NCBI RefSeq assembly: GCF_001179965.1 | Contig: NZ_CVSH01000026.1 | Location: 1-64,000, forward strand | Origin: Candidatus Pelagibacter communis | Lineage (GTDB): Bacteria > Pseudomonadota > Alphaproteobacteria > Pelagibacterales > Pelagibacteraceae | DNA length: 64,000 nucleotides | Reading direction: 5' to 3' | Shown here: positions 33,786-43,747 of the stretch, piece after piece | Layout: each line of letters opens with the position of its first letter | Numbering within the stretch: the stretch's first letter is position 1 | The notes under the pieces: model-generated | What the model was told of the DNA's origin: nothing | The model's database searches: none | Seen by the model: the letters and a program-made list of their open reading frames with translations, nothing else | Translations under genes and position numbers: made by a program

Positions 33786-34931
33786 TTATATCTTAACTTT
33801 ACCAATAGGTCCGAACTCATTTTCATAAGCTAATTTGTAATTAGGCTGGTTCATCAGCAAGTACTTCATTACTCTTTTAGCGTATGCTTTTTGAGAATCT
33901 ACGATTTTCTTAAAGAAAGGATCTTTCTTATTGAAATCACCGATTACTTTATCCCAACCTTTTAATTGTTGAGCTAAAATCTCATCAGACGTTTGGTAAA
34001 CATTAACTTTATGTTCATTCATTAATTTAGATAAATCAGCTGAATATCTAACTAATGCTTTGAAATAGTTATCTGTGTTTGCAGCATAAGCAGCATTTTT
34101 TAATATTGCTTGGTTAGCTGGTGACAGACCGTTAAATGTTTTGTTGTTGATAGGTATTTCAAACATCTCTTGAGATTGGTGGAAACTTCCTAAGTGATAA
34201 TGCTTAGAAACGTCTTGCATACCAAACTGAGAGTCTGAAGTTGGGTTGTTAAACTCAGCAGCTTCAATCAAACCAGTTTTCATAGCTGGTTGAATTTCAC
34301 CACCTGGTAACTGTCTAACGACCATTCCCATTGCAGTAAGAACGTTAGTTGCAAGACCAACTGTTCTATACTTCATACCTTTAACATCAGATACTTTTGT
34401 TACATTTTTCTTAAACCATCCAAACGGTTGTGCTGGCATAGGCATGTGAAAAACACCTGTATAGTCGAAACCTACTTTTTTAATAGTCTCTTCATAAAGT
34501 GCTCTTCCTCCACCATACTCCATCCATCCCATTACTTCTTGAGATGACATTCCGTACGAAGGTCCAGTTCCGAATAGTGAAGCGGCCGGATTCTTACCAT
34601 ACCAGTAAGCCGTTACCCAGTGACCCATATCTACAGCTCCTGAACTTACAGCTTGTCCAATTTCACTAGTCTTAACAACTGCTCCAACAGGTTGAAGATC
34701 AATTTTTAATGATCCACCTGACATGTCGCTAACCATTTTGCAATAGTCTCCTGCCATTTCAAAAAATATGTTAGCACCACTTGGCCATGCAGCTTGCATT
34801 TTTAGAGTCTGTGCAGCACCTAAATTTACATACGGCATTGCAACAGCTGCTGCACCCGCTGCGGCTGCAGTTTTAAAGAACTTACGTCTTGAAGGAATTT
34901 TTCCCTTCAATGATTTTTTTTCTTTAACCAT
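33786..34931 (-). CDS. dctP: TRAP transporter substrate-binding protein (TakP/DctP7-like)
   Basis: The 381-aa protein starts with a twin-arginine-type leader (SRRKFFK at residues 14-20, then an Ala-rich segment), so it is exported to the periplasm. The mature domain shows MSGGSLKIDLQPVG, GAVDMGHWVTAYWYGK and PGGEIQPAMKTGLIEAAEF, resembling TakP-like proteins that bind 2-oxo acids. A strong ribosome site (AGAGGAG) precedes the ATG. The 124-bp upstream gap holds AT-rich sequence with no feature I can define. A 2-oxo or 2-hydroxy acid ligand is inferred from family resemblance and neighbouring dehydrogenases. Confidence 0.9.
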   Translation of the reverse strand: MVKEKKSLKGKIPSRRKFFKTAAAAGAAAVAMPYVNLGAAQTLKMQAAWPSGANIFFEMAGDYCKMVSDMSGGSLKIDLQPVGAVVKTSEIGQAVSSGAVDMGHWVTAYWYGKNPAASLFGTGPSYGMSSQEVMGWMEYGGGRALYEETIKKVGFDYTGVFHMPMPAQPFGWFKKNVTKVSDVKGMKYRTVGLATNVLTAMGMVVRQLPGGEIQPAMKTGLIEAAEFNNPTSDSQFGMQDVSKHYHLGSFHQSQEMFEIPINNKTFNGLSPANQAILKNAAYAANTDNYFKALVRYSADLSKLMNEHKVNVYQTSDEILAQQLKGWDKVIGDFNKKDPFFKKIVDSQKAYAKRVMKYLLMNQPNYKLAYENEFGPIGKVKI

Positions 34932-35055
34932 TGTTTTCTCCTCTTAGTTAATTAACTTAAAATAATTAAAGCATATTAGGAGTTGTGAGTCCCTTGTTAA
35001 ATGGTCCTCAAATAAGTTTTTTTCAACTTGAAGTGGTAATTACTTTAAAATACTT

Positions 35056-36009
35056 CTAATTTACTTTATTTTTACAATTACCCGTTTTGAAATATTCCTC
35101 AATATTATCTATCGCTAAATTAGCCATTGCTGTTCTTGTTTCTTTTGTGGCACTCCCTAAGTGGGGAAGTATAAAAGCACTTTTATGCTTGAGATAACCT
35201 GGATTTAAATTTGGTTCACCTTTATAGACATCTAAACCGACTGCATAAACTTTTCTTCTATTCAAAGCATCTATTAACGCTTCATCGTCAACAATATCTC
35301 CCCTTGCAACGTTTGTAACAACTGCACCCTTTGGCAAAAATTCCAAAGTTTCTTTATTTATAAGATTTATGGTTTCTTTTGATGCAGGGCAACAAACGGA
35401 TAAAACATCAGATACGGACAATAAACTTTTTAAATTATCATGATATGTTGCTCCTTGAGCCTTGTCTTCACTTAGTTTTGACCGATTGTGATAATGAATA
35501 ATCATGCCCAATGATTTTGCAACTTTAGCAATTTTTTGTCCAATTCTACCCATGCCAAGTATTCCTAATCTTGTTCCTGTCAATTGTTTACCTATCAAAT
35601 AATCCGCCGACCATTTCCAGTCTGATGCTCTTGCACCATCTATGCCTTCTGAAGCACGTCTACATGCACCCAAAATTAGTAGTATACCTATTTCAGCAGT
35701 TGCATCAGTAAGAACTTCAGGTGTATTTGTCACTGCAATATTCTTTTTTTTGGCAGCTTCTAAATCGATGTTTCCAAAACCCACAGCAAAATTAGATAAA
35801 ATTTTTACTGTGTCTGGTAATTTTTTAATTGTTTCTTCATCCAATTTATCTGTTAATGCTGAAAGAATACCATCGCATCCTTGGCTTAATTCAATTAATT
35901 TGCTTTGAGAGTAAAGTTCATCATTGTTGTTAAGTCTAACATCATATAGCTCTTTTAATCTATCTTCATTTGATTGCAGTAATTTTCTTGTAACTAAAAT
36001 TTTTTTCAT
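35056..36009 (-). CDS. D-isomer 2-hydroxyacid dehydrogenase (glyoxylate/hydroxypyruvate reductase type)
   Basis: This 317-aa NAD(P)-dependent enzyme reversibly reduces a 2-oxo acid such as glyoxylate or hydroxypyruvate. The cofactor fold has GILGMGRIGQKIAKVAKSLG. The catalytic Arg lies in NVARGDIVDDEALI, the Glu in KGEPNLNPGY and the His in LPHLGSATKETR. It begins 10 bp after the FAD-linked dehydrogenase gene on the same strand, suggesting a hydroxyacid/oxoacid interconversion module. Confidence 0.9.
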   Translation of the reverse strand: MKKILVTRKLLQSNEDRLKELYDVRLNNNDELYSQSKLIELSQGCDGILSALTDKLDEETIKKLPDTVKILSNFAVGFGNIDLEAAKKKNIAVTNTPEVLTDATAEIGILLILGACRRASEGIDGARASDWKWSADYLIGKQLTGTRLGILGMGRIGQKIAKVAKSLGMIIHYHNRSKLSEDKAQGATYHDNLKSLLSVSDVLSVCCPASKETINLINKETLEFLPKGAVVTNVARGDIVDDEALIDALNRRKVYAVGLDVYKGEPNLNPGYLKHKSAFILPHLGSATKETRTAMANLAIDNIEEYFKTGNCKNKVN

Positions 36010-36019
36010 ATTTTTTCTT

Positions 36020-37396
36020 TTAATTTAAGTCAAAAATTTTTCCTGGATTCATTATATTATTAGGATCCATTGTTCTTTTAATTGATTTCATAACTGGAAG
36101 GTTATCTGGATGTTCTTTTAATAGATAGCTTTTTTTATGTAAACCTATGCCATGCTCACCTGTAATTGTACCCTCAAGCTCAAGTGATTTATCAATTAAA
36201 ATATCATTAAAATATTTTATTTTCTTGTATGCATCTTGTTCTTTTGGGTTGTAAGGCATCATAATATGAAAATTTCCATCCCCTAAATGACCAACCATTG
36301 GAGCCCTTAAACCTAGTTTTCTTACCTCTTTTTCAGCAAAATTTACACACTCTGTGATTTTTGAAATTGGGACACAAACATCTGTGGTGTACACTCTTCC
36401 ATCATTTATCAAAGCTTTCACAGAGTACCAAGCATCCCATCTGGCTCTCCACATTTTCTTTCTTTTTTCAATTGTGTCAGCCCATTTAAATTTACTTCCA
36501 TTATTATTTTTTGAAATTTCCTCAACTACCCCAATTGCCTCTTTATTTGATGTTTCTGAGCCGTGAAATTCAAAAAATAAGGTTGGCAACGCGCTTACAT
36601 CTTCAAGTTTAGAGTAGTTTATACTTATTTCCATTTGATCTTTATTAAGCATTTCAACTCTAGCAATAGGAATTCCATATTGTATTGTCTCCTGAGCAGT
36701 TTTAACTGCATCTTCAAGTGTTGGAAAATGACAAACTGCACTCATGATGCTTTCGGGTATAGGTGATAATCTCAATTGGACTTCGGTTATTATTCCAAGT
36801 GTACCTTCAGATCCAATAAATAAATTTGTTAAATTATATCCAGCAGAAGTTTTTTTGGCTCTTCCGCCAGTATTAATTATATCGCCATTTGGTAATACAA
36901 CAGTTAATCCCGTTATTACTGATTTCATTGTTCCGTATTTAACTGCCATTGTTCCAGATGCTGATGTAGATGCCATACCTCCTAAAGATGCATTTGCTCC
37001 TGGATCAATCGGAAAAAAAACACCGTCCTCTCTTAAATATTCATTAAGCTCTTCTCTAGTGACGTTTGCTTGCACACGGCAATCAAAGTCAGATGCATTA
37101 ACGCTTAAAACCTTATTCATTTTTTCTAGAGAAATTGTAATTCCATCTTTATTCCCAACCACATGTCCTTCTAATGATGTTCCTGTTCCAAAGGGAACTA
37201 CAGGTGTATGATGCTTATTACACAGTTTTAAAATTTTAGAAACTTCCTCATTATTCTCAGGAAAAACTACTGCTTGTGAAAGAACTGGATCGAAAGTATC
37301 TTCACCTCTCGCAAAGTTTAATCTGGTTGACTCTGATAAAGAAATTCTATCTTTCAAAAGCAAAGTTAAATCTTTTTTAAGTGATGTATTTTCCAT
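36020..37396 (-). CDS. FAD-linked D-2-hydroxyacid dehydrogenase (GlcD/D-lactate dehydrogenase family)
   Basis: The 458-aa protein oxidises a D-2-hydroxy acid such as D-lactate or glycolate, probably passing electrons to the respiratory chain. It has the FAD-binding PCMH domain (VVPFGTGTSLEGHVVG, PGANASLGGMASTSASG, GLTVVLPNGDIINTGGRAKK) and the C-terminal cap ending TITGEHGIGLHKKSYL, with GHLGDGNFHIM as the conserved His-rich motif. No GlcE or GlcF partners are seen here, which favours a single-subunit D-lactate-type enzyme. Confidence 0.88.
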   Translation of the reverse strand: MENTSLKKDLTLLLKDRISLSESTRLNFARGEDTFDPVLSQAVVFPENNEEVSKILKLCNKHHTPVVPFGTGTSLEGHVVGNKDGITISLEKMNKVLSVNASDFDCRVQANVTREELNEYLREDGVFFPIDPGANASLGGMASTSASGTMAVKYGTMKSVITGLTVVLPNGDIINTGGRAKKTSAGYNLTNLFIGSEGTLGIITEVQLRLSPIPESIMSAVCHFPTLEDAVKTAQETIQYGIPIARVEMLNKDQMEISINYSKLEDVSALPTLFFEFHGSETSNKEAIGVVEEISKNNNGSKFKWADTIEKRKKMWRARWDAWYSVKALINDGRVYTTDVCVPISKITECVNFAEKEVRKLGLRAPMVGHLGDGNFHIMMPYNPKEQDAYKKIKYFNDILIDKSLELEGTITGEHGIGLHKKSYLLKEHPDNLPVMKSIKRTMDPNNIMNPGKIFDLN

Positions 37397-37437
37397 TTAC
37401 TAAAGGTAGTATACCAAGCAATTGGTTAAATTAAAAC

Positions 37438-38601
37438 TTAGCCAAGCATTTTTTTAATGTTATCTAGAGCTTGCGAAATATTATCTCTAGATGCTGCAAA
37501 ACTAAATCTTACGTAATCATTGCAACTTTTACCAAAAGCAGTCCCTGGAACAATTGCAACACCTGCTTCGTGCATGGCTTTCTTACAAAATTCTGCTCCA
37601 TTCATTCCAGTTCCAATCACTTTTGGAAATGCATAAAAGGCGCCACCTGGCAAACTACACTCAACACCAGGCAAACTATTTAGTCCTTCATGAATTAGTT
37701 TTCTTCTTGCTGTAAATTTTTCCATCATTTCATGGATTGAGTCATCAGGGCCATCTAGAGCGGCTATGCCAGCAAATTGAGCTGCTGCATTTACACATGA
37801 AACACTATTAATTAATAATTTGTTTACATGTTCAACTAAATGTTCTGGCCAAAAACTCCAACCCAATCTCCATCCTGTCATTGAATAAGCTTTACTCCAG
37901 CCCTCAAGAACTATTAATCTATCTCTTAACTCTGGGTAATTAAAAAAGGATGGCATTTCTTTGCCATCAAAAATTTGCCTACTATAAATCTCATCACTTA
38001 GTATTGTTACATGAGGATATTTTTTCAAACCCTCTGCGATTTTATCTATCTCTGATCTCTCAACAAAGCTTCCAGTTGGATTATTTGGGTTTATTAAAAT
38101 TAATAATCTTGTTTTGTCTGTTATTAAAGAAAGAATTTTATCTGCGCTAAATTTTAAATCTTTATCTTCAGTCAAATCGTATGGTACTGAGGTTGATCCT
38201 GTATAGTTTATCATTGACTCATATATAGGAAATGCTGGAGTAGGATGAATTATTTCTGCACCTGGCTCACCAAAGCATTGAATTGCATAGCTCATGGTAG
38301 GTTTTCCACCTGGCATTATTAAAACTCTCTCGAAACTTATGTCGACGTTGTATCTCTTTTTAACCCATCTTGCTACTGCTTGCCTACACTCTGGTATACC
38401 GTTTGACATCACGTAACCATGATGACCATCGTCTAAAGCTTTTTTAGCTGCATCAACCACATGTTTTGGTGTTTTGAAATCTGGCTGACCTAAACCTAAG
38501 TGAATCATTGGTTTTCCTTGAGCCTCTAGTTTTTTAGCTTCTGCAAGAACACTAAATGCAGTTTCTGTTCCGAGTCTATCTAAGCTTTTTGCAAGTTTCA
38601 T
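37438..38601 (-). CDS. Class I pyridoxal-phosphate aminotransferase
   Basis: The 387-aa enzyme carries the motif LINPNNPTGSFVERSEI, LSDEIYSRQIFDG and the PLP-binding Lys in EGWSKAYSMTGWRLGW. The C-terminal Arg that binds the substrate carboxylate is in VRFSFAAS. It belongs to the aspartate/alanine-type fold, but the donor and acceptor cannot be told from sequence. Its place between the L- and D-hydroxyacid dehydrogenases suggests that it links 2-oxo acids with amino acids. Confidence 0.87.
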   Translation of the reverse strand: MKLAKSLDRLGTETAFSVLAEAKKLEAQGKPMIHLGLGQPDFKTPKHVVDAAKKALDDGHHGYVMSNGIPECRQAVARWVKKRYNVDISFERVLIMPGGKPTMSYAIQCFGEPGAEIIHPTPAFPIYESMINYTGSTSVPYDLTEDKDLKFSADKILSLITDKTRLLILINPNNPTGSFVERSEIDKIAEGLKKYPHVTILSDEIYSRQIFDGKEMPSFFNYPELRDRLIVLEGWSKAYSMTGWRLGWSFWPEHLVEHVNKLLINSVSCVNAAAQFAGIAALDGPDDSIHEMMEKFTARRKLIHEGLNSLPGVECSLPGGAFYAFPKVIGTGMNGAEFCKKAMHEAGVAIVPGTAFGKSCNDYVRFSFAASRDNISQALDNIKKMLG

Positions 38602-38615
38602 TTTATCTCCAATTT

Positions 38616-39768
38616 TTATTTTCTATAAATTATCTTCGAGCTATTTAATTCTCCTAAATTTTTACAGCCCATTAGCACCATGTTTCTATGTATCTCATCA
38701 TGCATGTTTTGTAATAAATGTTCAACGCCTTGTTGACCGCCTGCGGCCAAAGAGAACAGAAACATTTTTCCGAAACTACACGCTTTTGCGCCCGCTGCCA
38801 AGGCTTTTAATACATGCGTTCCTCTCCTAATTCCACCGTCTAGAATTATTTCAAGTTTATCTCCCACAGCATCTGAAATTGCTTTTATCTGATCAAAAGG
38901 TGATCTCGAACCATCTAATTGCCTGCCGCCATGATTTGATACCATTATAGCGGTACATCCAATATCAATTGCTCTTTTAGCATCATCTACTGACATAACA
39001 CCTTTTAACGCAAAAGGTTTTCCCCATTTTTTTACACAATATTCTGCATCCTTCCAATTCATGGCTGGATCATATTGTTCGTTAATATATTCGATTACAG
39101 ACTTTGAAATGTTAGTACCTTTATCTGTTTTTTTTGAAACGTTTGCTAATTCAAATTTTTTTCCAGTTAAATAATTAAAAACCCAAGCTGGACGCATAGC
39201 AAAACTTAATAGACTATTCATTGTAAGTCTGGGTGGAGTTGTAAATCCGGTTCTATGGTCCTTTTCCCTATTACCTGCAACAAGAGTATCAACGGTCAAA
39301 CACATTCCATCAAAATTTGACCTTTTGCATCTATCAATTAAATCATCTGTAATAGATTTATCCTTGTGAACATACAATTGAAAAAGTTTTGGCCCACTTG
39401 AAATATTTGATATTTCCTCAATCGTATTATTTGCCATTGATGACATGCTATAAAAAGTTCCAAAATTTGCTGCAGCTTTAGCAGAAGCTTTATCACCTTC
39501 GGGATGATACAATCTCTGCATAGCACTTGGTGATAAAAAGATTGGCATATCAATTTTCCTTCCAAATATGCTGGTTGATAGATCAGGCTTTCCAACACTT
39601 GCAAGAATATTTGGCACAAGATCACAATCATCGAAAGATAAAGTATTTCTTTTTAGTGTTTTTTCATCATCTGATCCGCCGTCAATATAATGGAAAATTG
39701 GTGATGGAAGTTTTTTTTTTTGCTAATTTTCTAAAATCATTAAAATTGTAACAATCAGTAATTTTCAT
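38616..39768 (-). pseudogene. lldD: FMN-dependent L-2-hydroxyacid dehydrogenase, frameshifted in poly-T/A
   Basis: The family oxidises L-lactate or glycolate with FMN. Starting at the ATG at 39766-39768, the frame stops early. Removing one base from the 11-base run at 39711-39721 (A11 on the coding strand) joins it to a continuous 383-aa protein whose N-terminus reads LPSPIFHYIDGGSDDEKTL, the family signature. The rest has SSMANNTIEEI, QLYVHKD, VDTLVAGNREKD, the catalytic His in VSNHGGRQLDG and DGGIRRGTHVLKALAAGA. All active-site regions are intact. lldD is a best-guess symbol, since glycolate oxidase is equally possible. Confidence 0.88.
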
Positions 39769-39780
39769 TATTTAAAACTA

Positions 39781-40299
39781 TTAAAACTTCTTTAAGAAAT
39801 TAAACATATAGCTATTGGCACCAGGATTCTTATCTCCAAAATTTGCATTTGATATATGATTATATGATAGACCAAATTCAGAGTCTTTAGCTAGATCAAG
39901 TGAGAGCTGCAGCTCGCTTTTAAATTCAATCATGTGACCCAAATCTTTTCCATCGCCTTTGCCGTAAAGACCTGGAGTAAAGCTTGGTGTAAAGTTAAGT
40001 TTTCCTAAATTATAATCAGCTTGAACACCTGTATATAAATATGTAGCATTATCACCAGTCATCATAAAGCCTGTTATTGGGGACAAAGTTCCTATAAAAC
40101 TATCTCTGTATAAATCTTCATTTTGATGTTGAATTCCAAAAGCAACAGATTTTCTATAGTTGTCACTAAAATCAAACATGCCAGTGTAAAAATTATATTT
40201 ATGGGGATCTATTTTCTTTTTTATTGCTTCATCACTTTTAGAAGTCGAAAAGGAAAGAGCAAATATAGTTAATACAATTAAAAAATTTTTTAAATTCAT
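39781..40299 (-). CDS. PagL-like lipid A deacylase/acyloxyacyl hydrolase family outer-membrane protein
   Basis: The 172-aa product has a signal peptide (FLIVLTIFALSFSTSKS) and a mature region of alternating strands ending in Phe, as expected for a small outer-membrane beta-barrel. The C-terminal part LSYNHISNANFGDKNPGAN matches the PagL active-site pattern with His and Ser two residues apart. PagL removes the 3-O-acyl chain of lipid A. The third catalytic residue is not obvious, so activity is uncertain. It lies 12 bp upstream of lldD. Confidence 0.7.
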   Translation of the reverse strand: MNLKNFLIVLTIFALSFSTSKSDEAIKKKIDPHKYNFYTGMFDFSDNYRKSVAFGIQHQNEDLYRDSFIGTLSPITGFMMTGDNATYLYTGVQADYNLGKLNFTPSFTPGLYGKGDGKDLGHMIEFKSELQLSLDLAKDSEFGLSYNHISNANFGDKNPGANSYMFNFLKKF

Positions 40300-40330
40300 A
40301 TTAAATTTATAATATATTTATATCGTATTG

Positions 40331-40702
40331 TTACTTCTTGAAAACACCTAATTTTCTTATAATTATGGCACCTCCTACAACAAAAAGTATAATAGGTAAG
40401 CCCCATAATAAATAAGTTCCTTTGTTTATTTCTGGATTATACAAAACCCATTCTCCATAATTTTTCTTCATAAATTGGTAAATATCTTTTTCGGACATTC
40501 CATTTGATAAGTTTTTTCTTACTACTATTTTCATACTCTCAGCAAAATCGGACTGAGAGTCATAGATAGATTGACCTTGACATATTAGACAACGAAGATT
40601 TTTAAAAATTTTATTCTCTAATTCAGTAGGTTTATCTACCGCTAGTAAATAATTATTACTTAAAATGATAAAGAAAGTTATAAAAAAAATTAGTTTTTTC
40701 AT
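40331..40702 (-). CDS. ccmH: Cytochrome c maturation protein CcmH
   Basis: CcmH (123 aa) handles the thiols of apocytochrome c before haem attachment. It has a signal peptide, the redox motif LRCLICQGQSIYDSQSDFA, and one C-terminal membrane helix around LLWGLPIILFVVGGAIII. It is the short form without a CcmI-like extension; a ccmI is not seen here. It overlaps ccmG by 4 bp (ATGA). Confidence 0.95.
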   Translation of the reverse strand: MKKLIFFITFFIILSNNYLLAVDKPTELENKIFKNLRCLICQGQSIYDSQSDFAESMKIVVRKNLSNGMSEKDIYQFMKKNYGEWVLYNPEINKGTYLLWGLPIILFVVGGAIIIRKLGVFKK

Positions 40703-41217
40703 TTTATTAATTCTAATATTTCATTAAATTTTTCATTATCTATGGGTCCAATAATTTTTTTAATTATTTTCTTTTCTTTATTTACAATAAAAGTTTCGGG
40801 AACACCGTATGCACCTAACTCAATTGATGTAATACCATTTTTATCTGATAAAATTTTTGAGTAAGGATTACCAAGCTCATTTAAAAAAGATTGAGCATTA
40901 CTAATATTATCTTTGTAGTTAATGCCTAACAAATTCAAATTTTTATTATTAAGTGCCATTAGAAATGAATGCTCAGCTCTACATGGAACACACCAAGATG
41001 CCCATATATTAATAATATAATAACTATTTTTTTTTAAAAGATTATCAGAGATAACCTTTTCTCCTGAAAAAAAATCATTGCCTACAAAATTCGGTAGCTC
41101 AATTTGTTTATCAAGTTTTGGTGTATATATATTAGGTTTCTGCAAACCTACATAAAATACTGCAAAACAAAAGGAAAATAAAACAAAACTGATAGTAACA
41201 AATATTTTATTTTTCAT
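40699..41217 (-). CDS. ccmG: Thiol:disulfide interchange protein CcmG/DsbE
   Basis: CcmG (172 aa) is a membrane-anchored periplasmic thioredoxin that supplies reductant for cytochrome c maturation. One N-terminal helix is followed by the thioredoxin fold with active site WASWCVPCRAEH, the conserved acidic patch INYKDN and the cis-Pro in GAYGVPETFIV. It overlaps the end of ccmF by 11 bp. Confidence 0.95.
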   Translation of the reverse strand: MKNKIFVTISFVLFSFCFAVFYVGLQKPNIYTPKLDKQIELPNFVGNDFFSGEKVISDNLLKKNSYYIINIWASWCVPCRAEHSFLMALNNKNLNLLGINYKDNISNAQSFLNELGNPYSKILSDKNGITSIELGAYGVPETFIVNKEKKIIKKIIGPIDNEKFNEILELIK

Positions 41218-43086
41218 TCCTTAAAAAATTAATACACCCGCCAATCATTATAAGAATTGTAGAAATCCATATCCAAACCATTAATGGTTTTTCTTGGTAG
41301 CGGACATTGAAATATGTTTTATCTTTAACAGGATTTATAACTAAAAATCTATCTTTAAAAATACTTGTTTTAATAAAAGCTTCACTAGTGATGACCTCTG
41401 GTTGATTATATATCCTTACTTCAGGCATAAACTTAGTATCAATTTTTTTTTTATGTCTAATAATAAAAACTCCAACAATTTTTTCAAAATTTGGACCTGA
41501 GCTTGTCTCTATTTTTTTAAAAATAATTTGATTATTTTCAAAACTTAATCCCTCACCAACCTTCAGATTTGCTATGATTTCTTTTGAAAAAATTGCATTT
41601 AAAATAATACTTAATATAAGAAGACTAAATCCAAAGTGTGAGACAGTTTGTGAAAAATTTTTATAACCTTTTTTTAAAAAATCTTTTACAGTCGTAAAAA
41701 ATAAGTAAAAATTAGCTGCAAGTAATAATAAAGTAAGAAGCTTTACTTTGCCTATTATTTTCAAAATAAAGAAACTTAAAAATAAGTTTATAATAAAAAA
41801 TGTAAGCAAAATTATTTTTTTTCAATTTTTTTACTACTTAACCATCCTAAATTGGGGCCAAGTGACATAAAAATTAAAAAGGGAATTAAAAAGGGAATAA
41901 TAAGCTTATTAAAAAATGGCGGTCCTACTGAAATTCTTTGGTTTGATATTACTTCTAGAAAAATTGGATAAATTGTACCTATTAAAATTACTGACAAAAA
42001 ATACATCAAAAACCAATTATTTATTAAAATATGACTTTCTTTTGTGATTAACCCAAAACTTTTATTGGAGAAATTTAATTTATCCTCATAAAAAAAATAA
42101 AGTACTAAAGATAAGAATATTATAAAAAATAAAAAAATTAAAATATATAAACCTCTTTCGGGATCATTTGCAAAAGTGTGAACTGAATTTAGAATTCCAG
42201 ATCTTACCAAAAAAGTTCCACAAACGCTCAAAGTAAAAGTAGATATACATAAAATTATTGACCAGGATCCTAAAGATGATCTTTTCTCTAAAACTAATAT
42301 ACAATGCAGAAGAGCAGTTAAACTTATCCATGGCATTAAAGATATATTTTCGACCGGGTCCCAAAACCAAAAGCCACCCCAACCCAGTTCATAGTAAGCC
42401 CAAATGGAACCTAATAAAATACCTCCAGTTAGAAAGATCCATGAGCAAAGTATCCACTTTTTAATGTGAGATGCCCAATTGCTGTTAACATTGCCCATTA
42501 CTAAAGAGGATAGACCTGAAGAAAAAATAATGGATGTAGAAACGTAACCCAAATAAAGAATTGGTGGATGAATGGCTAATAATGGATCCTGTAGAATAGG
42601 ATTTAGTCCTAGTCCCTCTTTTGGAGAAGGAAATATTTCATTAAATGGATTTGATGTAAAAATTAAAAAAGCTATAAAACCAAAGATTATGATTTGTTGA
42701 AATATAACAGTTAGTAGCCTTTCCTTAGTTGATCTACTATATGATCTAGAGAAATATAAAAAGTTAATAAAGGTTAATATTAATAACCAAAGCAATAAAC
42801 TTCCCTCATGGTTTCCCCATAGACCACTTACTTTATAAAAAAATGGTTTTGTTGTATGCGAATTATAATAGACAGTAATATTACTAAATTCTGAATTTAT
42901 AAAAAGAATAAGTAAACAAATAAAACTTACAAGAATAAAAAAAAATTGAAAAAAAATTAATTTTTTTAGATCTATTTTTATTAACTCATTAAGATTTTTT
43001 AATCTAAAAATTGTTCTAAAAAAAATTGCAAAAGATAGGAAAAGCGAGATAATTACAGAATAATTTCCAATAAAATTAAAAATCAA
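41207..43086 (-). pseudogene. ccmF: Haem lyase subunit CcmF, interrupted by a one-base shift
   Basis: CcmF holds haem and, with CcmH, attaches it to apocytochrome c. The first part (424 aa) has WGNHEGSLLLWLL, the tryptophan-rich WGGFWFWDPVENISLMPW, and TLSVCGTFLVRSGILNSVHTFANDPERG. It stops in ..KKIEKK at the eight-T run 41815-41822. The second part (200 aa, no ATG or Shine-Dalgarno, nominal TTG start) continues with further helices and the periplasmic segment of CcmF. Adding one base to the run joins them into about 626 aa, the usual family length. A natural two-gene split like CcmFN/CcmFC of plant mitochondria is possible, but the lack of a start site argues for an indel. Confidence 0.88.
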
Positions 43087-43087
43087 T

Positions 43088-43507
43088 TTATTTATCCCCC
43101 TTTTTGTTGCTTAATTCTGGAGGCATATAGTTTTCATCATGCTTAGCTAAAATTTTTACTGCTTTAAAATAATTTTTATCTCTCAAAAATCCTTCCGCAA
43201 CTACTCCTTTATTTTCTTGAAACAAATTTGGTACAAGACCTGAGTAAGTTACATTAATCTCATTTTTAAAATCGGTAATTACAAATATGATCTTATCATT
43301 ATTTACGTTAATAGAATTCTTTTTAACCATGCCACCAATCCTGATTTTATCTTTTTTTAATTCACTAAGAGCTTTTATCTCTGTGGGCGACAAAAAATAA
43401 ACAACATTTTCTTTTAATGATACCAAAACTAAATAAATTGTTAATCCAAGAGATAAAATTAGAACTATTAAGAATGTAAGTCTTAACTTAACTTTTTTAC
43501 CATACAT
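43088..43507 (-). CDS. ccmE: Cytochrome c maturation haem chaperone
   Basis: CcmE (139 aa) carries haem through the periplasm, covalently bound to a histidine. It has an N-terminal membrane helix after positively charged residues, the OB-fold domain with [11 protein letters not shown] and [24 protein letters not shown], and the haem-binding His in [10 protein letters not shown]. It starts 9 bp after ccmD ends and is followed at once by ccmF. Confidence 0.96.
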   Translation of the reverse strand: MYGKKVKLRLTFLIVLILSLGLTIYLVLVSLKENVVYFLSPTEIKALSELKKDKIRIGGMVKKNSINVNNDKIIFVITDFKNEINVTYSGLVPNLFQENKGVVAEGFLRDKNYFKAVKILAKHDENYMPPELSNKKGDK

Positions 43508-43516
43508 TTGTTAAAG

Positions 43517-43747
43517 TTAAATTTTTGAAAAAATACTTGCTGATAATATTTCTTTGTTAATTTTTTGTTTATTAGCTACAGAAACTTTATCCAGTTTAAG
43601 TTTACCAAATTTTTCAGCAAATTTTTGTTTCTCTTTTTTTAGCTGATATCTAACAATCAAGTATAGTCCTAAAAAACTTACCATTGTAAAAACGAATGCA
43701 GAAAAAACATAAACACCATATCCATTCATGCTTAAAAAATTTATCAT
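43517..43747 (-). CDS. ccmD: Cytochrome c maturation protein CcmD
   Basis: The 76-aa protein begins with FLSMNGYGVYVFSAFVF, the CcmD pattern, followed by a single membrane helix and a long charged cytoplasmic tail. CcmD helps release haem-loaded CcmE from the CcmABC complex. The tail is longer than in the shortest forms. It overlaps ccmC by 4 bp (ATGA). Confidence 0.88.
   Translation of the reverse strand: MINFLSMNGYGVYVFSAFVFTMVSFLGLYLIVRYQLKKEKQKFAEKFGKLKLDKVSVANKQKINKEILSASIFSKI

Noticed and set aside
34932-35055. Riboswitch upstream of dctP
   Set aside because: I could only draw weak AT-rich pairings and found no known motif; it was left as an ordinary 5' region.
41207-43086. Two natural ccmF genes as in plant mitochondria
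   Set aside because: The downstream part lacks a start codon and ribosome site, and a single-base change fuses the parts exactly.
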